The position numbers were made by a program, and so were the translations under genes. A stretch of DNA of 64,000 bases from Buddleja alternifolia (taxonomy: Eukaryota > Streptophyta > Magnoliopsida > Lamiales > Scrophulariaceae). Shown here piece after piece: positions 21,710 to 34,303 of this stretch. Under the pieces are notes generated by a model. That model did not search any database. It was not told where the DNA came from and saw only the letters and a list, made by a program, of their open reading frames with translations. The stretch's first letter is position 1; each line of letters opens with the position of its first letter. The stretch is taken from assembly GCA_019426215.1 (NCBI GenBank), contig CM033397.1, positions 25,918,480-25,982,479 of the forward strand, read 5' to 3'.

Positions 21710-23752
21710 CTATTTCTGTTTAGGTACCCATTGTTGCTTGGGTCCTTCAACATTAGTATCCTTGTTAGTGTGAATTAGAACTTTAGGAACCCATACTTGC
21801 CTTGTCTTCATAGTAGGAATACTGGCCTTTTTGGGTTTCACCTTGTGCTGTGTGTGCTTTTTGGATGTATAAAAATATCCACGATTATAATAATAGTCAT
21901 AATCATAATCATCATAGTATCGATAATATGATCTTGACTGTCTTGGATATCTACGCTGGTATTTCCTTGGCTCTGGCTTGGGTTGCACGTTTGGTGCTGG
22001 ACGCTTAGCGCTTGATTCACAGTGACTAAACTTATCCTTAGCTTTTTGAGCGTTTGGATGAGTCTGTCTTTGTGGATCATTTGCTTTATCCTTACCCTTG
22101 CCTGAGTCAGCTTTGGCTTTCTCATTTGGCCTCTTACCAACGACGCTAGGTTCATTCAGCGTTTGGCTTTGTGAACTTTTCCTAACAAAGGTAACACCCT
22201 GTCCTTTGTTACTTGCCGTAACATTTGATTCATTTGGTTGTTTACCAAATTTATTGCATCCTAAACCGGTCTTCTCACCAAATAATCTGGTTACTTCAGT
22301 CACATTATCCAGCTGTCTAGAAGCTTTTGATAATGATGAGACGAGCTGCTCTGATTTAGCAAGTCTAGCTATCAAATCAGCTTCTCTCTTGACTATTATA
22401 TCAAGATCACCTTTCAATTGAATAACTTCACTCTCAAGCGATTGGTTTTTCTCAATGCATTGTTGCTGAATTTGCAACTCTGCTCTGAGCTTTACTTTAT
22501 CGTTTGTAAGTGATGAAATAATAGCGAGATTATTTTGATATATTTTGGCAGCTTCTTGACATTCATTGTAGTATTCAGGTGCGGATGCTGGTTCAGATTC
22601 AGCTAGCAAACCTTGTTGTCGAAGGTTGCTCCTGAATTGGTTTCTATCCAAGTAATCCTGCCTTGAGGGCTTGGATACGTTTGGATAGGGACAATTTACC
22701 TGGTAGTGCCCCGGTTTTATGCAATTATAACAAAGATTAGTTTTCATCGTTTGTTCACTTGTTAACCTTGCAGTGTGTGGTTTTGAAACCACTGGAGCTG
22801 GGAGAGTTTGAGCAGACGCTTGGTATTGAGCAGGCGCTTGAGGTACAGGAATAGAATATTGAGGCGCTTGAAACTGTTGTTGCACGGGAGAAGGCGCTTG
22901 ATATGAACTTTGTCCTTGATTATTAGGACCTTTTCCTTTCTTTTCATATCTCAAAAACTTCCTGAATCTATTCAGCAAAGCCAACTTTTCTTCCTCATTA
23001 ATGTCCGAACTCTTTCCCTTGTTACCCGATTTGCCTTTGATTGATGCAATGAACGCTCCAGATTCAATCACTGGATTACTCACAATGTCACTAGCAGAGT
23101 TCAACTCGAACTCAAAAGCTTGTAGCTCTGAAAAGGCGTCCTCTGGAGTTAAGAGATCGAGCATGTTTGATTCTCTCATAGCTGTTGTCTTCATCAAGAA
23201 TTTACTTGGTAAGCTTCTGAAGATCTTAACCACCATTTCTCGATTCTGTAAGTCCATTCCCAACGACGTAAGTTTTGTAACAAGAGCTGTGAATCTTATA
23301 TCCAATTGCTCTAGCGTTTCATTGGGTAGCATCTTAAATCCGTTAAACTTTTCCTTAGCAATGGAAAGTTTGTTTTCTTTGATTTGAGCTGAACCACCAC
23401 AGATTGTAGCCAGCTTATCCCATATTTCTTTAGTTGTTTTGCAAGATTTGATTTTGTTGAACAAGTTATCATTATCACCAATAGCCGTATACAGAGCATT
23501 ACGACCAACATTGTCCAAGTTGGCTCTTCGACGCTCATCTGGAGACCATTCTTGTTTTGGTTTTTCAACGTAACCATCAGGGGTTTCTTCTGTGGCTCCA
23601 GGCGCACTTGTGATAACTTTGTATATTTTGATTGGCCCATCTGAAATAATATCGCACATGTCATCATCGCATGAACATAAATACGTAAATGCTTTGACTT
23701 TCCATGTGTCAAAATTTGATTCTGTCAATTTGGGAACTTTAGCAAATGCCAT
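21710..23752 (-). CDS. Copia gag polyprotein (nucleocapsid)
   Basis: 680 codons, intact from ATG (MAFAKVPKL) to TAG. The N-terminal half is the UBN2-type gag domain of copia elements (FDTWKVKAFTYL, TTKEIWDKLATICGG, LPNETLEQLDIRFTALV). A Gln/Pro/Ala stretch follows, then a CCHC zinc knuckle CYNCIKPGHYQVNC near residue 340 for RNA binding. The C-terminal part has a coiled-coil-like segment and a Tyr/Asp-rich then basic tail (DDYDYDYYYNRG). Relative to the right-hand copy a 53-residue acidic segment after SEPAS is deleted in frame. The PBS lies 85 bases upstream. Gag should form the virus-like particle; activity cannot be judged here. Confidence 0.9.
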   Translation of the reverse strand: MAFAKVPKLTESNFDTWKVKAFTYLCSCDDDMCDIISDGPIKIYKVITSAPGATEETPDGYVEKPKQEWSPDERRRANLDNVGRNALYTAIGDNDNLFNKIKSCKTTKEIWDKLATICGGSAQIKENKLSIAKEKFNGFKMLPNETLEQLDIRFTALVTKLTSLGMDLQNREMVVKIFRSLPSKFLMKTTAMRESNMLDLLTPEDAFSELQAFEFELNSASDIVSNPVIESGAFIASIKGKSGNKGKSSDINEEEKLALLNRFRKFLRYEKKGKGPNNQGQSSYQAPSPVQQQFQAPQYSIPVPQAPAQYQASAQTLPAPVVSKPHTARLTSEQTMKTNLCYNCIKPGHYQVNCPYPNVSKPSRQDYLDRNQFRSNLRQQGLLAESEPASAPEYYNECQEAAKIYQNNLAIISSLTNDKVKLRAELQIQQQCIEKNQSLESEVIQLKGDLDIIVKREADLIARLAKSEQLVSSLSKASRQLDNVTEVTRLFGEKTGLGCNKFGKQPNESNVTASNKGQGVTFVRKSSQSQTLNEPSVVGKRPNEKAKADSGKGKDKANDPQRQTHPNAQKAKDKFSHCESSAKRPAPNVQPKPEPRKYQRRYPRQSRSYYRYYDDYDYDYYYNRGYFYTSKKHTQHKVKPKKASIPTMKTRQVWVPKVLIHTNKDTNVEGPKQQWVPKQK

Positions 23753-23837
23753 ATCTAAACTTTAAAAAGCAACTAGATTTTGAAATAAAAGGATCTAAAC
23801 AAGCAGTTATGCTTGGAAATTTTAAAATTTCAACTTT

Positions 23838-23853
23838 AACCGCTCTGATACCA
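23838..23853 (-). other. Primer binding site, initiator tRNA-Met
   Basis: Minus-strand TGGTATCAGAGCGGTT, complementary to the 3' end of plant initiator tRNA-Met, two bases from the 5' LTR. This is the usual copia primer. Confidence 0.95.
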
Positions 23854-23855
23854 CT

Positions 23856-25406
23856 TGTTGGTCCCAAGTGGCATACGAAAGGGTCTAGAAGGGGGGGGTT
23901 GAATAGACCCTGAAGTCTTTTTCGACTTCAAAAAGATTTCGTATTAAACGTGTTTGGACGCTTGAAAAGATAGGCACTTGAAGTATCTAACGCTTGACTT
24001 GAGCGTTCACTTATGATATTTGAGATTTTGAGGAAGCGTCTAATGAAGACTATTTTATAAAGTTAACTTAGACTTCAGGAATTGAATACTTTGACCTTGT
24101 AGGTTAAGCGTTCAGTTCTTTTAATCAGTGTTAGCACAGCGGAATGATTTTGGAGTCTTCTTTTTGAAAGTTTTAGTTAGCGTCACAAGATGTTTCTTAG
24201 TTGCTTAGCTTTTGATTGTGTTTTACTTATGCAATGATATGATAGATAAATGAAATAACTGTAAAGTAAATAACACAATATTTGTAAGGTTCGTTGGGTG
24301 GTGTAATCCGAACTACGTCCTTCTTCTCCTTTGCACTTGGAGGCAATCCACTAAAATGATTCTCAAAGAATCACACAGAATCTTCTACAAATTAGGGAGA
24401 GATAGATGTCGATGACTTGAGCTCCTTGATCACACAGATTTCTGCTTCAAATCACTTCAATCCCCTTGCTTCTTTCACCCAGAAATGATGCAAGTATCCA
24501 ACTTCGACTTCACACAGATCGCGAGGCTTGGATGGGGTTTTCTAAAAAAGGTTTGTTTGATTTTGATGAAGTTCAAACAACTTGGAAATATCTCAGTAGG
24601 AATCTGGTTTCTTCAAAAAGAATGTTTGAGATATTTGTTGACTGTCTCAGGAATGGAAGAAAAGCAAGTAGGATGTTTTCTTGAATATTCTGGCTTTTCT
24701 GAGAGTTTAAGGAATGAGATTTCAATGCAACAGCAATTTGGCTTGATAGAATTGTTCTCTGTATTTTTGGCTTGTTGTTGAAGTCCTATTTATAGGGTTT
24801 CTTGGAGAAAGTGTCCGTTTGACACATGCACTGGCGCGTGTCTCTCACTTTCGCGAGTGAACAGCTTTTGTCCTTTTTCCTGAAAATCTGCTGCACGAAA
24901 GTTGGTGCTGCGGTCTGAGATAGTTGACAGTCCAATAGGGTGGCTTCTCCGTACGTCTGACAGTACTTATCATATTTAATGCTCTTATCAACATTTAATG
25001 CATTTGAAATTAATACCCGTTGGTATTTAATGCTTTGAGAATATTTGCATTAAACTCCTTCTGGACTTAGAAATAAATTCAGGTGAAATCACTTCTGTCC
25101 CATAAGGTAACGCTTGATATAGCTGGCCAAAGTGAACGCTTGGGGACTGTATCTATCTTCTGAGATCAGGCGCTTGAGTCTTCGAACTTTACCACTGATA
25201 AACTCACTAAGAAATCATCAGACGCTTAGCCTAAGACTATTTTGCCTAACACTCTAAAGTAAGATAACAAAGCCTAATAAGTCTATTACAAGTCTAACGC
25301 TTCAAAGCTTATACAAGTTTTTTACGAACATAAAACTTACAACTTTTTGGGGTCTAACACAAACCTAATTGTCATCATCAAAACTTCTAACATGAAATTC
25401 CTAACA
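23856..25406 (-). mobile_element. 5' LTR of the central copia unit (c2 subtype)
   Basis: 1,551 bases with TG...CA ends. It ends exactly at 25406 (CCTAACA) and is followed by a piece of another LTR. Variants match the + strand LTR at 7820-9227 closely, and less well the 3' LTR of its own unit. Confidence 0.9.
24785..24796 (-). promoter_or_regulatory. LTR TATA box
   Basis: CCTATAAATAGG on the minus strand in the 5' LTR, the copy that would start genomic RNA of this unit. Confidence 0.65.
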
Positions 25407-25798
25407 CCGTTGGTATTTAATGCTTTGAGAATATTTGCATTAAACTCCTTCTGGACTTAGAAATAAATTCAGGTGAAATCACTTCTGTCCCATAAGGTAA
25501 CGCTTGATATAGCTGGCCAAAATGAACGCTTGGAGACTGTATCTATCTTCTGAGATCAGGCGCTTGAGTCTTCGAACTTTACCACTGATAAACTCACTCA
25601 GAAATCATCAGACGCTCAGCCTAAGACTATTTTGCCTAACACTCTAAAATAAGATAACAAAGCCTAATAGGCCTATTACAGGTCTAACGCTTCAAAACTT
25701 ATACAAGTTTTCTACCGAAATAAAACTTACAACCTTTTTTGGGGTCTAACAAAAACCTAATTGTCATCATCAAAACTTCTAACATGAAATTCCTAACA
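25407..25798 (-). mobile_element. Truncated 3' LTR of c1 (first 392 bases of U3)
   Basis: Equivalent base for base in length to 37769-38160 of the c1 5' LTR and sharing its variants (CCGAAATAAAAC, a longer T run in CCTTTTTTGGGG, CTAACAAAAA). It begins at CCGTTGG, exactly where the c2 LTR ends, so c2 was inserted at this point of the c1 LTR. Confidence 0.85.
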
Positions 25799-25812
25799 AT
25801 TTCCCCCTTTTT
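25799..25812 (-). other. Polypurine tract (c1)
   Basis: Minus-strand AAAAAGGGGGAAAT directly next to the truncated 3' LTR. Confidence 0.9.
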
Positions 25813-26033
25813 GATGATGGCAATACTTACTCTTTTATAGTTCAAGAGTTAGACAGCCAAAAGTAAAAGTTAGCTTTGATTAGTAAACGTTAGTTAAAGT
25901 TAGTTACGCTTCAACAAGATGTTTCAGCAAGAGAAAATGCATTTCATATATATCGAGAATTACAAGCATTTTTACAACTGAGTATTTAAAGATATAAGAG
26001 ACAAGAATATAGATAATATAAAATCAGAAAGTT

Positions 26034-29000
26034 TTAACTTCTTGATCTGACTTTGTATCGCTTGGGCATTTCAGCTCGGATAGCTTCAGTCAGATTGTCT
26101 TCCAAGATCATCATTGCTTCATGATCTTTGTTGATTATAAGCTTGTTTTCTTCTTGTTGTCTCTTCTTGAAGATAGTAAAATGATTATCCCAGTCAGTTG
26201 GGTCGATACCAATATACCTTAGGCAGATTCGAAAAGCTTGGTTAAAATCAGTCATCTTCCTTTCTTCAGCTAAGATCTGTGGATCTGTAGGTTCTGGAAT
26301 GGATGTTCTCTAAAGAGGAATATCAAACTGTTCAAGCAGTGCTCTTGTAGGAATTGGTAGATTTGGATATAACGCTCTTGGAAGTTCCCTTAGTGTACTA
26401 CTGGGCGCTCCAGATGAACTTTGTTTTAGATCAGTTATCCAAGACGGGAGATTAGGCGCAGACTGAGAAGGAAGCACTTGACGCTTAGGAGATGGAGGTT
26501 CTTCAATTCTTGAACTGGACGCTTTCCTCTTTTCTCCTTTCTTCTTTTCTTCCCCCTTATTGCCATCATCAGACTTTAAGAAATGGTTTGTGAGTACACT
26601 TACCTGATGAGTAATCTGAGACAAAGAATCTGTGATGTCATCCAGACGCTTGTCGAAGCGTTCCTGCATAGCAAGAAGCTTAGCGCTGGTAGCATCATTT
26701 ACAGAGGTCTCGAGGGTTTCAAGGCGCTTTTCAAGCTCTTCTTTCATGGCAAGTTGGGTTGCGTGAGTGGCATCCTGCATTTCTTGAAAATTTTGTTTGC
26801 ACTCACCAACAGCCACTTGAGCTGAACTACGCATATGAGCAATCTGAGCGCTCATTACGTGAGTTTCAATCTTTGCCAGATCGTCCTTAATCCAATGGAG
26901 AGATTCTTCATTCTGAGTAGCTTGAGCGCTAATTGTCTCCAATACAGATTTGAGCAAAGGACCGAAGGTTTGACTCTCATCTGATTGAACCGCTGGAGGA
27001 GCCGGTCGCTTGAACCTTGATGAGTGTTTGAGAGAGTCAAAAGAAACTTGGTAGGCTGGATCAAAAACAGTACCTCGAATGTCCAGAGAAAGATCTTCAG
27101 CACTATCATCGGTAGCATGTTCAGGAGCGTCAGGAATATCCTCTGGTGGAGACGCTTGAACGGGTTCTTCAGGAGGGGCTGGAATACTTGTAACTGCAGA
27201 CTTGAATGCTTCAGATGTCTCAGCAGGCGCTTCCTCAATCGTTGACTCAGGTTGACAAAAGTCAGTAAATTGGAAGTTCCAGCTTGCTAAGTCGGCATGA
27301 GAAGTGGATGTAGAATCCAAGAGTTCAGTGAGTCTGGTCCTAGAAATACAAGTACCGGAGATAAATGTGCGAAGAGGACTATCAATGGCCCTGATGTACA
27401 TTGGACCAATGATATCCAGCACATGATCTGGGAAGACTTTGGACGGCGCTTGAGCGATGGAAAAGATTGAATCTGGACAGTGAGTTTTGGAAAATCCAAT
27501 CAAGCAGTCTGAGGGAAGAGACGTAGGACGTCGATGTGCAGGTACACAGTCAGCATAGTACTCTTCAAGATACGGATAGATGGCTTGAGCGAGCTCTTGA
27601 TTCCTTTCAAGCAGGGAGAGGACAAACTCATAGTGATTGAGTACCTCGCTGCTAATTGAAGGGAGCAGTGGATATCCTTTGAATGAACTAATCACTGAGC
27701 CGTTCCAAGGTCTGAGATTGGCAGTGAAGATTTTATCGAAAAGAGATACCGGAGTTAAAATCTTCACCATCAGATTGAAGTTTTCTTCACAGTGGCTTGG
27801 AGCAAAATTTAAGCACCGTTCACCGTATGTACCACTGGAAGAAGCTTGAGCGTTGAACAGAAGAGGAGTAAGGGATACTCTGTGAAGTTCTTGACATAGA
27901 CACTGTTCAATTTGATGTCTAACAATTGGGAGCTTGAGAACAGGACCGAGTCTCTGTTGACGCTTTATGAGGCAATACTTGGCGAACTGACGCTTCTTGT
28001 CATGCATGCCTATGCCGAAAAGATGGGGAGCTTGGACTAACTCTGAGAAAGTGTATTTATGTCCCATGTACGCTTCAACCCAGTTAACTTCATTTATACA
28101 GAAGTCTGTGCCAGCAGTCACCATAGAACGAATGCCTTCAAGGTGAATGTCTCTGATAGCTTCAAAACGGTGTTTATCAGGCTAATAGTTGGCATTCCAG
28201 ACGCTGTCAAAATAAGCATCAGCTTCAGTCTGAAGCAGATCGGTCAATGATTCAAGACGCTCACCAACATGAATCTCTTTATTCTTCCATAGATGAAGAG
28301 GACGGACCGATGCAAGATTTTCAGGGCTATGAGTCGTCTGCGGGAAATGTGTGTAACCTTCTCTGTTCAAGACTGACTCTGAGGGATTGAGAAAGCTAGG
28401 ACGGAGGGGTTCATACACACGAATAGTGTAATCCCTTAGAGAGAACCCAGTTGGCTTGCTGTGTCCATTATCCATATAATATGCCAAGTCCACGTTACAT
28501 CTAGGAGGTCTGCCTCCTTGTCTGTCTAGAATGGTTGCTTTGATTTTTCTGTCAAAGTCAATCAGTCGTGTTGCGTCAATCTCTGCAGCAATATATCTTT
28601 CTTGATTGTATCCTGCAGGAATGAAATCTTCTTCGAGCGCTGGGGGCATAAAGTTAATTGAATGATCAATTGTCTTCAGCGGATCGAGTTGAAAGAAATG
28701 ACGAGGAGCTGGAACGTCTTCAGCAACGCTCTGACCTTCTGAGCGTGCCTCTGTTATAGTAGCAGGTTCCTCAGCTTCAATTGCAGCTACTTCAGCGGCA
28801 ACATCTTTAGCAATAGCGACGACTCCGGTCAAGTCAACATCCAACAGGATATCTGCGGACGCTTCAGCAGCAGCTGGAACTATAGCTGAAATACAAGAGC
28901 CATCCTCTATAAGAGCAGGATCTTCTACAGATGTAGGAATAGAAATGCTGTGGGAAGAAATAAACTTACCCTGAGAACTAAGCTCAACAGCAATTTTTTG

Positions 29001-30212
29001 AGCGCTTGGCTCAACAGCAACTTGAGCTGAGCGCTTGGCTCAACAGCAACTTGAGCGCTTGGCTCAACAGTGACTTGAGCGCTTGGCTCAACAGTCTCAA
29101 GCTCTTCAGGAGCAACTCGACGCTTGCTAGTCCTGGAACGCTTGAAGATTTTCTTAATGTTGACTCCTTCAACGAGTTTAGTCGGAGGAGCGGGAGGATC
29201 AGCAACTGGTTCTTCAAAGTCTATTTGCTTAATGATCCCTTCCAGCTTTCGTCTTTTGAGAGGCAACTTGTCCTCTGCATCCTCATCAGTTTCCTCATCA
29301 ACCTTTTGAGAGGAGACGGCAATTTTAACTTTGTGTTTTCTGGGAGCCCTCTTCTTTGTTGCAGCTGGACGCTTCACAGCTTCCTCTGGCACTGGTCTCT
29401 CCGCCTGTTGATCAAGCAGTTGGCGTTCTTCCGGACGCTCAGATAGTGGTCTAGCCGCACCACCAATTTTTGGAGGATTGAACAGATTGTTCAGAATCCT
29501 TTTTCCCAACAACTTGGACTTATTCAACGGAAGTCCAGACGAGTACACACAATTTGATTTAAACAGGAGGTCGCTTAGAATGAGTCCATAAGGCTTATTT
29601 GAAGTGCTTAGACTGTCCCGAAACCTTCCAAAAATGTACTCACTCCAGTTGATTTTGATGTTGAGGAGTATAGCAACCATCATCTGAAATTGGACAAGGT
29701 TTACCTTATCAAAGTTTCCCACTCAGCATTCTCTGATCTTACTGCAGAAATCAGCCAATAGCCGATATTTGGACACCAGGTCTTTCTTCTCGAAGTATTG
29801 AGTGTAAGGAACATCGTCGTACGCACTCATGGTTGTCCATGCTTCCTTGATCTGTTTCAAAGTAACACAATCCAATGCCTCACCCTCATTAGGCAGATTG
29901 AAGTTCTTGGCAATGGTGGAAGCAGATAGGATAAATTTCTTTGGAGACTCCTTCTTGGATAAAGGAATTTGACAAGAGATGGACTTCTTGTCCTCTGAAA
30001 GTGTAGCAGTCTTCCAGAAGGTCAACTTCAGTGGGAAACATATAAGAGTATTGGGTTAAGAAAGGTTTGAGCCCAGCTTTGACGACCATGTCCATCATGT
30101 CCGTCAGGTTGATCTGAGTTTGTTCATAGAGAAATTTCCAGTCGACAACAAGGCCTTCAGTCACCTTGATGGTAATTTCATCAGAAGTGGACGATGATTT
30201 CTTTGGTGCCAT
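26034..30212 (-). pseudogene. SIRE-type envelope-like ORF, frameshifted and with several stops
   Basis: Homologue of 3405-7583, starting at the ATG at 30212. A two-base loss near 30012 shifts the frame. In-frame stops are TGA at 29723-29725 (CGA in the sisters), TAG at 28182-28184 and TAG at 26310-26312 (both CAG in the sisters). An insertion inside the EPSAQ repeat near 29030 shifts the frame again. The remaining open pieces keep the same domain order, including the FDKVN..QMMVAI region, the basic linker and the KEELEKRLETLET coiled coil. Clearly non-functional. Confidence 0.85.
28998..29098 (-). repeat. EPSAQ coding minisatellite, about four units, frame-shifted
   Basis: Four tandem copies of the AGCGCTTGGCTCAACAG unit, with a small extra duplication (GAGCTGAGCGCTTGG near 29025) that breaks the reading frame. 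Confidence 0.75.
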
Positions 30213-31048
30213 TTTTGTGAAAAAGATGAACTGAGATTTTTCTTTTGCTTGAGGAGAGAGAGAGAGAAAGAGAGTTTTGCAGATATGCTTGAGTAGAAAG
30301 TAAATAGTTTTTCTGCAGAATTTGTGTTTTAAATGACACAGTAAAGAATTTTGAAACTTGTGTTCTCTAGTCTCAGTAGGATTTAAACACGTGTAATAAT
30401 TGTTGAATCTCAGCCATAAATTTATTAACTGCGGACGCGAGTTTTGTGTAAAAGAGAGAAGTTACATTTGGTAATTCTCACATATAAAGACTTGACATCC
30501 GAGTTTAAAATTTTAAAAACAAAAACGTTTGGTATTTTCAGAGTGTAACACACGCGCCCGTTTGTACACTGACACGTACACAAACACGTGCTATCTCTGA
30601 ACCGTCATTTTGAAAAATAATTTGATTACCCGCCAGTTTGATGTGATAGAGGCGTGCGAGTAGAGTACAAAATAGACCTTTGAGTCTACCCACGACCTTG
30701 AAAGAAGTTTGAAAGCTTTATGCATGGCTTGTAACAAAAATATTTTTATATTATGAGTTGATTGAAGTTGATTCAACGCTTAACTGATATTATAGACGCT
30801 TGAAGTCAAAAGTCCTTTCAATATTTGAGCGTCCAATATTTTATGCAAAGATAGAACTGAGCGTTGATGATCATGCATCTGAAAATTTTTATCATTGACG
30901 CTTACAGTTATGGTCAAGTACATTTTTAAGGTTCCCCCTAAATATGATAACATGTACCATTTGTTTTGGTTTTCAAAGGATGTTGTGAGACATAAATTAA
31001 GTGGATTCCCCCTAAATTATATGCCTAATAAAGTATGATGCTTCATGA
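30213..31048 (-). other. Copia spacer between pol and envelope-like ORF (c1)
   Basis: Counterpart of 2561-3404, shorter because sequence near 30757 is missing. The internal polypurine-like tracts and the G-box/ABRE block are retained. Confidence 0.7.
30571..30590 (-). promoter_or_regulatory. G-box plus ABRE-like pair (c1)
   Basis: CACGTG at 30585-30590 and ACGTGTC as GACACGT at 30571-30577, the third conserved copy. Confidence 0.45.
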
Positions 31049-34000
31049 TTAAGCGCTTAAATCAATCATACCTAGTTCACTTCTCAAAGTGAGAAAACGT
31101 TGTTCATTGAGTGCTTTAGTGAAGATATCTGCCAGTTGTTTGTCAGTTCCAATGAAGTGCATGGAGATATCTTTCTTTTGAACGTGGTCACGAAGGAAAT
31201 GGTATCTAATGTCAATGTGTCTGGTTCTGGAATGAAGAACAGGGTTTTGAGTCATGGCTAAAGCGCTTTGGTTATCACAATGAATGGGGGTTGGACCTAA
31301 GATTATTTCGTAATCTCTAAGTTGTTGCCTCATCCATAGAATTTGTGCACAACAACTTCCTGCAGCTACATACTCAGCTTTGGTTGTGGAGGTAGCTATG
31401 GATTGTTGTTTCTTGCTATGCCATGAAATTAACCTATCACCTAAGAATTGACAAGTACCACTAGTGCTTTTACGATCTATTTTGCAACCTGCAAAATCTG
31501 CATCTGAGTAACCGATTAGTTCAAAAGGAGAATCCCTAGGATACCATAAGCCCACATTTTGTGTGCCTTTTAGGTATTTAAGGATTTTCTTGGCAGCAAT
31601 CAAGTGTGACTCTTTAGGATCAGCTTGAAATCGTGCACACATACATACCGAAAACATAATATCAGGTCTACTGGCAGTGAGATAAAGAAGTGATCCTATG
31701 ATACCTCTATAATTAGTGATATCAACTTTCTTTCCACTTTCATCTTTATCTAACTTAAGCATTTGGCTCATTGGAATTTTTGAATATGATGCATTTTCCA
31801 TACCAAATTTCTTAATCATATCTCGTGTATATTTAGCTTGGTTGATAAATATGACATTAGGGAGTTGTTTAACTTGTAGTCCTAAGAAGAAAGTTAATTC
31901 ACCCATCATGCTCATTTCAAATTGTTCTTGCATCATTTTCGAAAATTTCTCACACAGAAGCTTGTTAGTAGAACCAAATATAATGTCATCAACGTAAATT
32001 TGAACTAAGAGAATATCTTCATCATTGGTAATTTTAAATAACGTTGTGTCAACGCTGCCTTTTGAAAAGCCTTTACCAATAAGAAAGATAGAGAGAGTGT
32101 CATACCATGCTCGGGGTGCTTGCTTAAGCCCATAAAGTGCTTTTTCTAGCTTGTAAACCATACCCTTACCATGATTGTTGATGAATCCTGGTGGTTGCTC
32201 CACATACACTTCTTCTTGGAGTTTACCATTCAGGAAGGCACTCTTTACGTCCATTTAAAATACTGTAAACTTGTTAAACGCTGCGTACGCTAGAAACATG
32301 CGGATTGCTTCAAGACGAGCAACAGGAGCGTATGTCTCATCAAAGTCAATACCCTCCTCTTGGCAATATCCTTGAGCTACGAGTCTGGCTTTATTTCTTA
32401 CAACAATGCCGTCCTCATCCATCATGTTTCTATATACCCATCTAGTTCCAATAACTCCTTGGTGAGTTGGTCTTGGTACTAGCATCCAAACTTTATTTCA
32501 CTCAAACTGATTGAGCTCTTCTTGCATAGCTTCATTCCTACTTGGATCACTTAACGCTTCATCCACTTTCTTAGGTTCCATTTGAGATAGAAAGCTTGCG
32601 AACATAGCCTCATTGAATGTAGCGGCTCTAGTTCTAACTGGTGCTCCAATATCTCCAATAATTTGCTTAGGTGGATGGTCACGCAGCCATAGTCTATCTG
32701 TTTGGAAGGGGTTTTGAGGATGAACAGGCGCTTGAGAATCATTCGCTTGACCAATCTCTTGCGTAGGCGCTTCAAGTTCACAATTCCTTGTTTGCTCTTG
32801 ATGATCATTCTCTTCATGATCATCAGCATTTCTTACATGATAATTTAGATTAATCTCACGAGTATTCTTAGGAGGAGGCACTGAGATCTCATCATCATCG
32901 TCAGTATCTTCATCAGTAGTAATCTTGGACGCTTGATGACATAGATCTTCAACTCCTACATCATTTAAATTTACCTTACTCGACTCTTGGTTAGCATCAT
33001 AAAAAATAACATGAATAGATTCCTCAACCTTCGATTTGATCTTATTGAGAATGCGAAAATTCTTTCCAATTTTGGCGTAGCTTAGAAAGATTCCTTCATC
33101 CGCTTTAGGATCAAAAGTCTTTAGGCTTTGGGATCCATTATTATGGATAAAACATTTAGAACCAAAGACGTGAAAGTATGAAATATTTGGCTTACGTCCC
33201 TTCCACAGTTCATATGGAGTTTTTCCATGCTGTTTGTTGATCATGCAGCGATTTTGAGTGTAACAAGCAGTGTTGATCGCTTCGGCCCAAAATCTAGTAG
33301 CAAGCTTGGATTCAGCTAACATAGTCCTAGCGGCTTCCTTAAGCGTTCGGTTCCGGCGCTCAGCAACACCATTTTGTTGGGGAGTTCTGGGAGCTGAATA
33401 CTCATGATGTATTCCATTTTCTGTACAAAACTTCTCAACAACCTTGTTAGTAAACTCAGTACCGTGATCGCTTCTTATTCTTGCAACCTTAAGATTTTTC
33501 AATGTTTGAAGTTGCCGAATAAGCGTTGTTAACTTGTCACATGTTTCATCTTTGGATGAAAGAAATTCTACCCAAGTAAATCTAGAGAAATCGTCTACTA
33601 TCACTAAAGTATACTTTTTAGCGCTTACACTGATCGTTTGAACAGGTCCAAACAAATCCATGTGAAGTAGTTCAAGTATTCTAGAAGTAGATAGATAAGG
33701 TTTTCTCTTGAAAGATGATTTAACTTGTTTACCCATTTGACAAGCGTCACAGAGGCGATCCTTATGAAATGGTCCATTTGGCAATCCCTCTACAAGATTT
33801 TGACTTATAAGCTGAGAGATTGTCTTAAAGTTGAGGTGATTCATTTTTCTATGCCATAACCAACCCATTTTAGATTCATTTTTAGCAACAAAGCATGTTG
33901 GGTTGTTAGCAAGTGTTGAACCCCAATCTACCAAATATGCGTTGTTATTTCTTTTTCCTTTTAGTTTAGCAGACTTAGTCTTAGCGTCGTTTATATAGCA

Positions 34001-34288
34001 ATTGTCACTTGAGAATATGACTTCAAAGCCTTTATCACAGAATTGACTTATGCTTAATAAATTGTGCTTTAGACCCTCAACAAAATAAACATCACTTATC
34101 ATGATGTTCCCGCTATGCACAGTACCTATACCTTTGGTTTTACCTTTGGAGTTATCACCAAATACAACCTGAGGACCATTGGCAGCTTGATAGTTGATCA
34201 GAAGATCTTTGGAACCTGTCATGTGCCTTGACGATCCACTATCAAAGTACCATACAGATGTATCGGCTTTAGCTCTAGGTACCTGCAA
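31049..34288 (-). pseudogene. Copia pol of c1, two in-frame stops
   Basis: About 1,080 codons in one frame: protease with [10 protein letters not shown] at residues 13-22, integrase zinc finger and DDE core, RT with YVDD, RNase H with DADFAG. Two nonsense codons: TGA at 32498-32500 just before [10 protein letters not shown] (CGA in the sister) and TAA at 32255-32257 before [10 protein letters not shown] (CAA in the sister). Both are C-to-T changes. The protease motif is intact here, unlike in the central unit. Gag and pol share a frame, separated by TAG, four codons and TGA. Confidence 0.9.
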
Positions 34289-34303
34289 TCAAAAAGGGAA
34301 GTT

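Larger units (their letters stand above)
11592..25406 (-). mobile_element. SIRE-type copia unit, complete LTR-to-LTR (c2/c3 hybrid)
   Basis: A 13.8 kb unit: 3' LTR 11592-13137, PPT, envelope-like ORF, spacer, pol, gag, PBS 23838-23853, 5' LTR 23856-25406. The flanks do not form a target duplication (AGTTT on the left, CCGTT on the right), and the two LTRs carry different subtype variants. It therefore looks like a recombinant whose two ends come from different insertions. Lineage assignment rests on the Met-i PBS, long LTRs, copia domain order (integrase before RT) and the extra ORF after pol. Confidence 0.85.
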
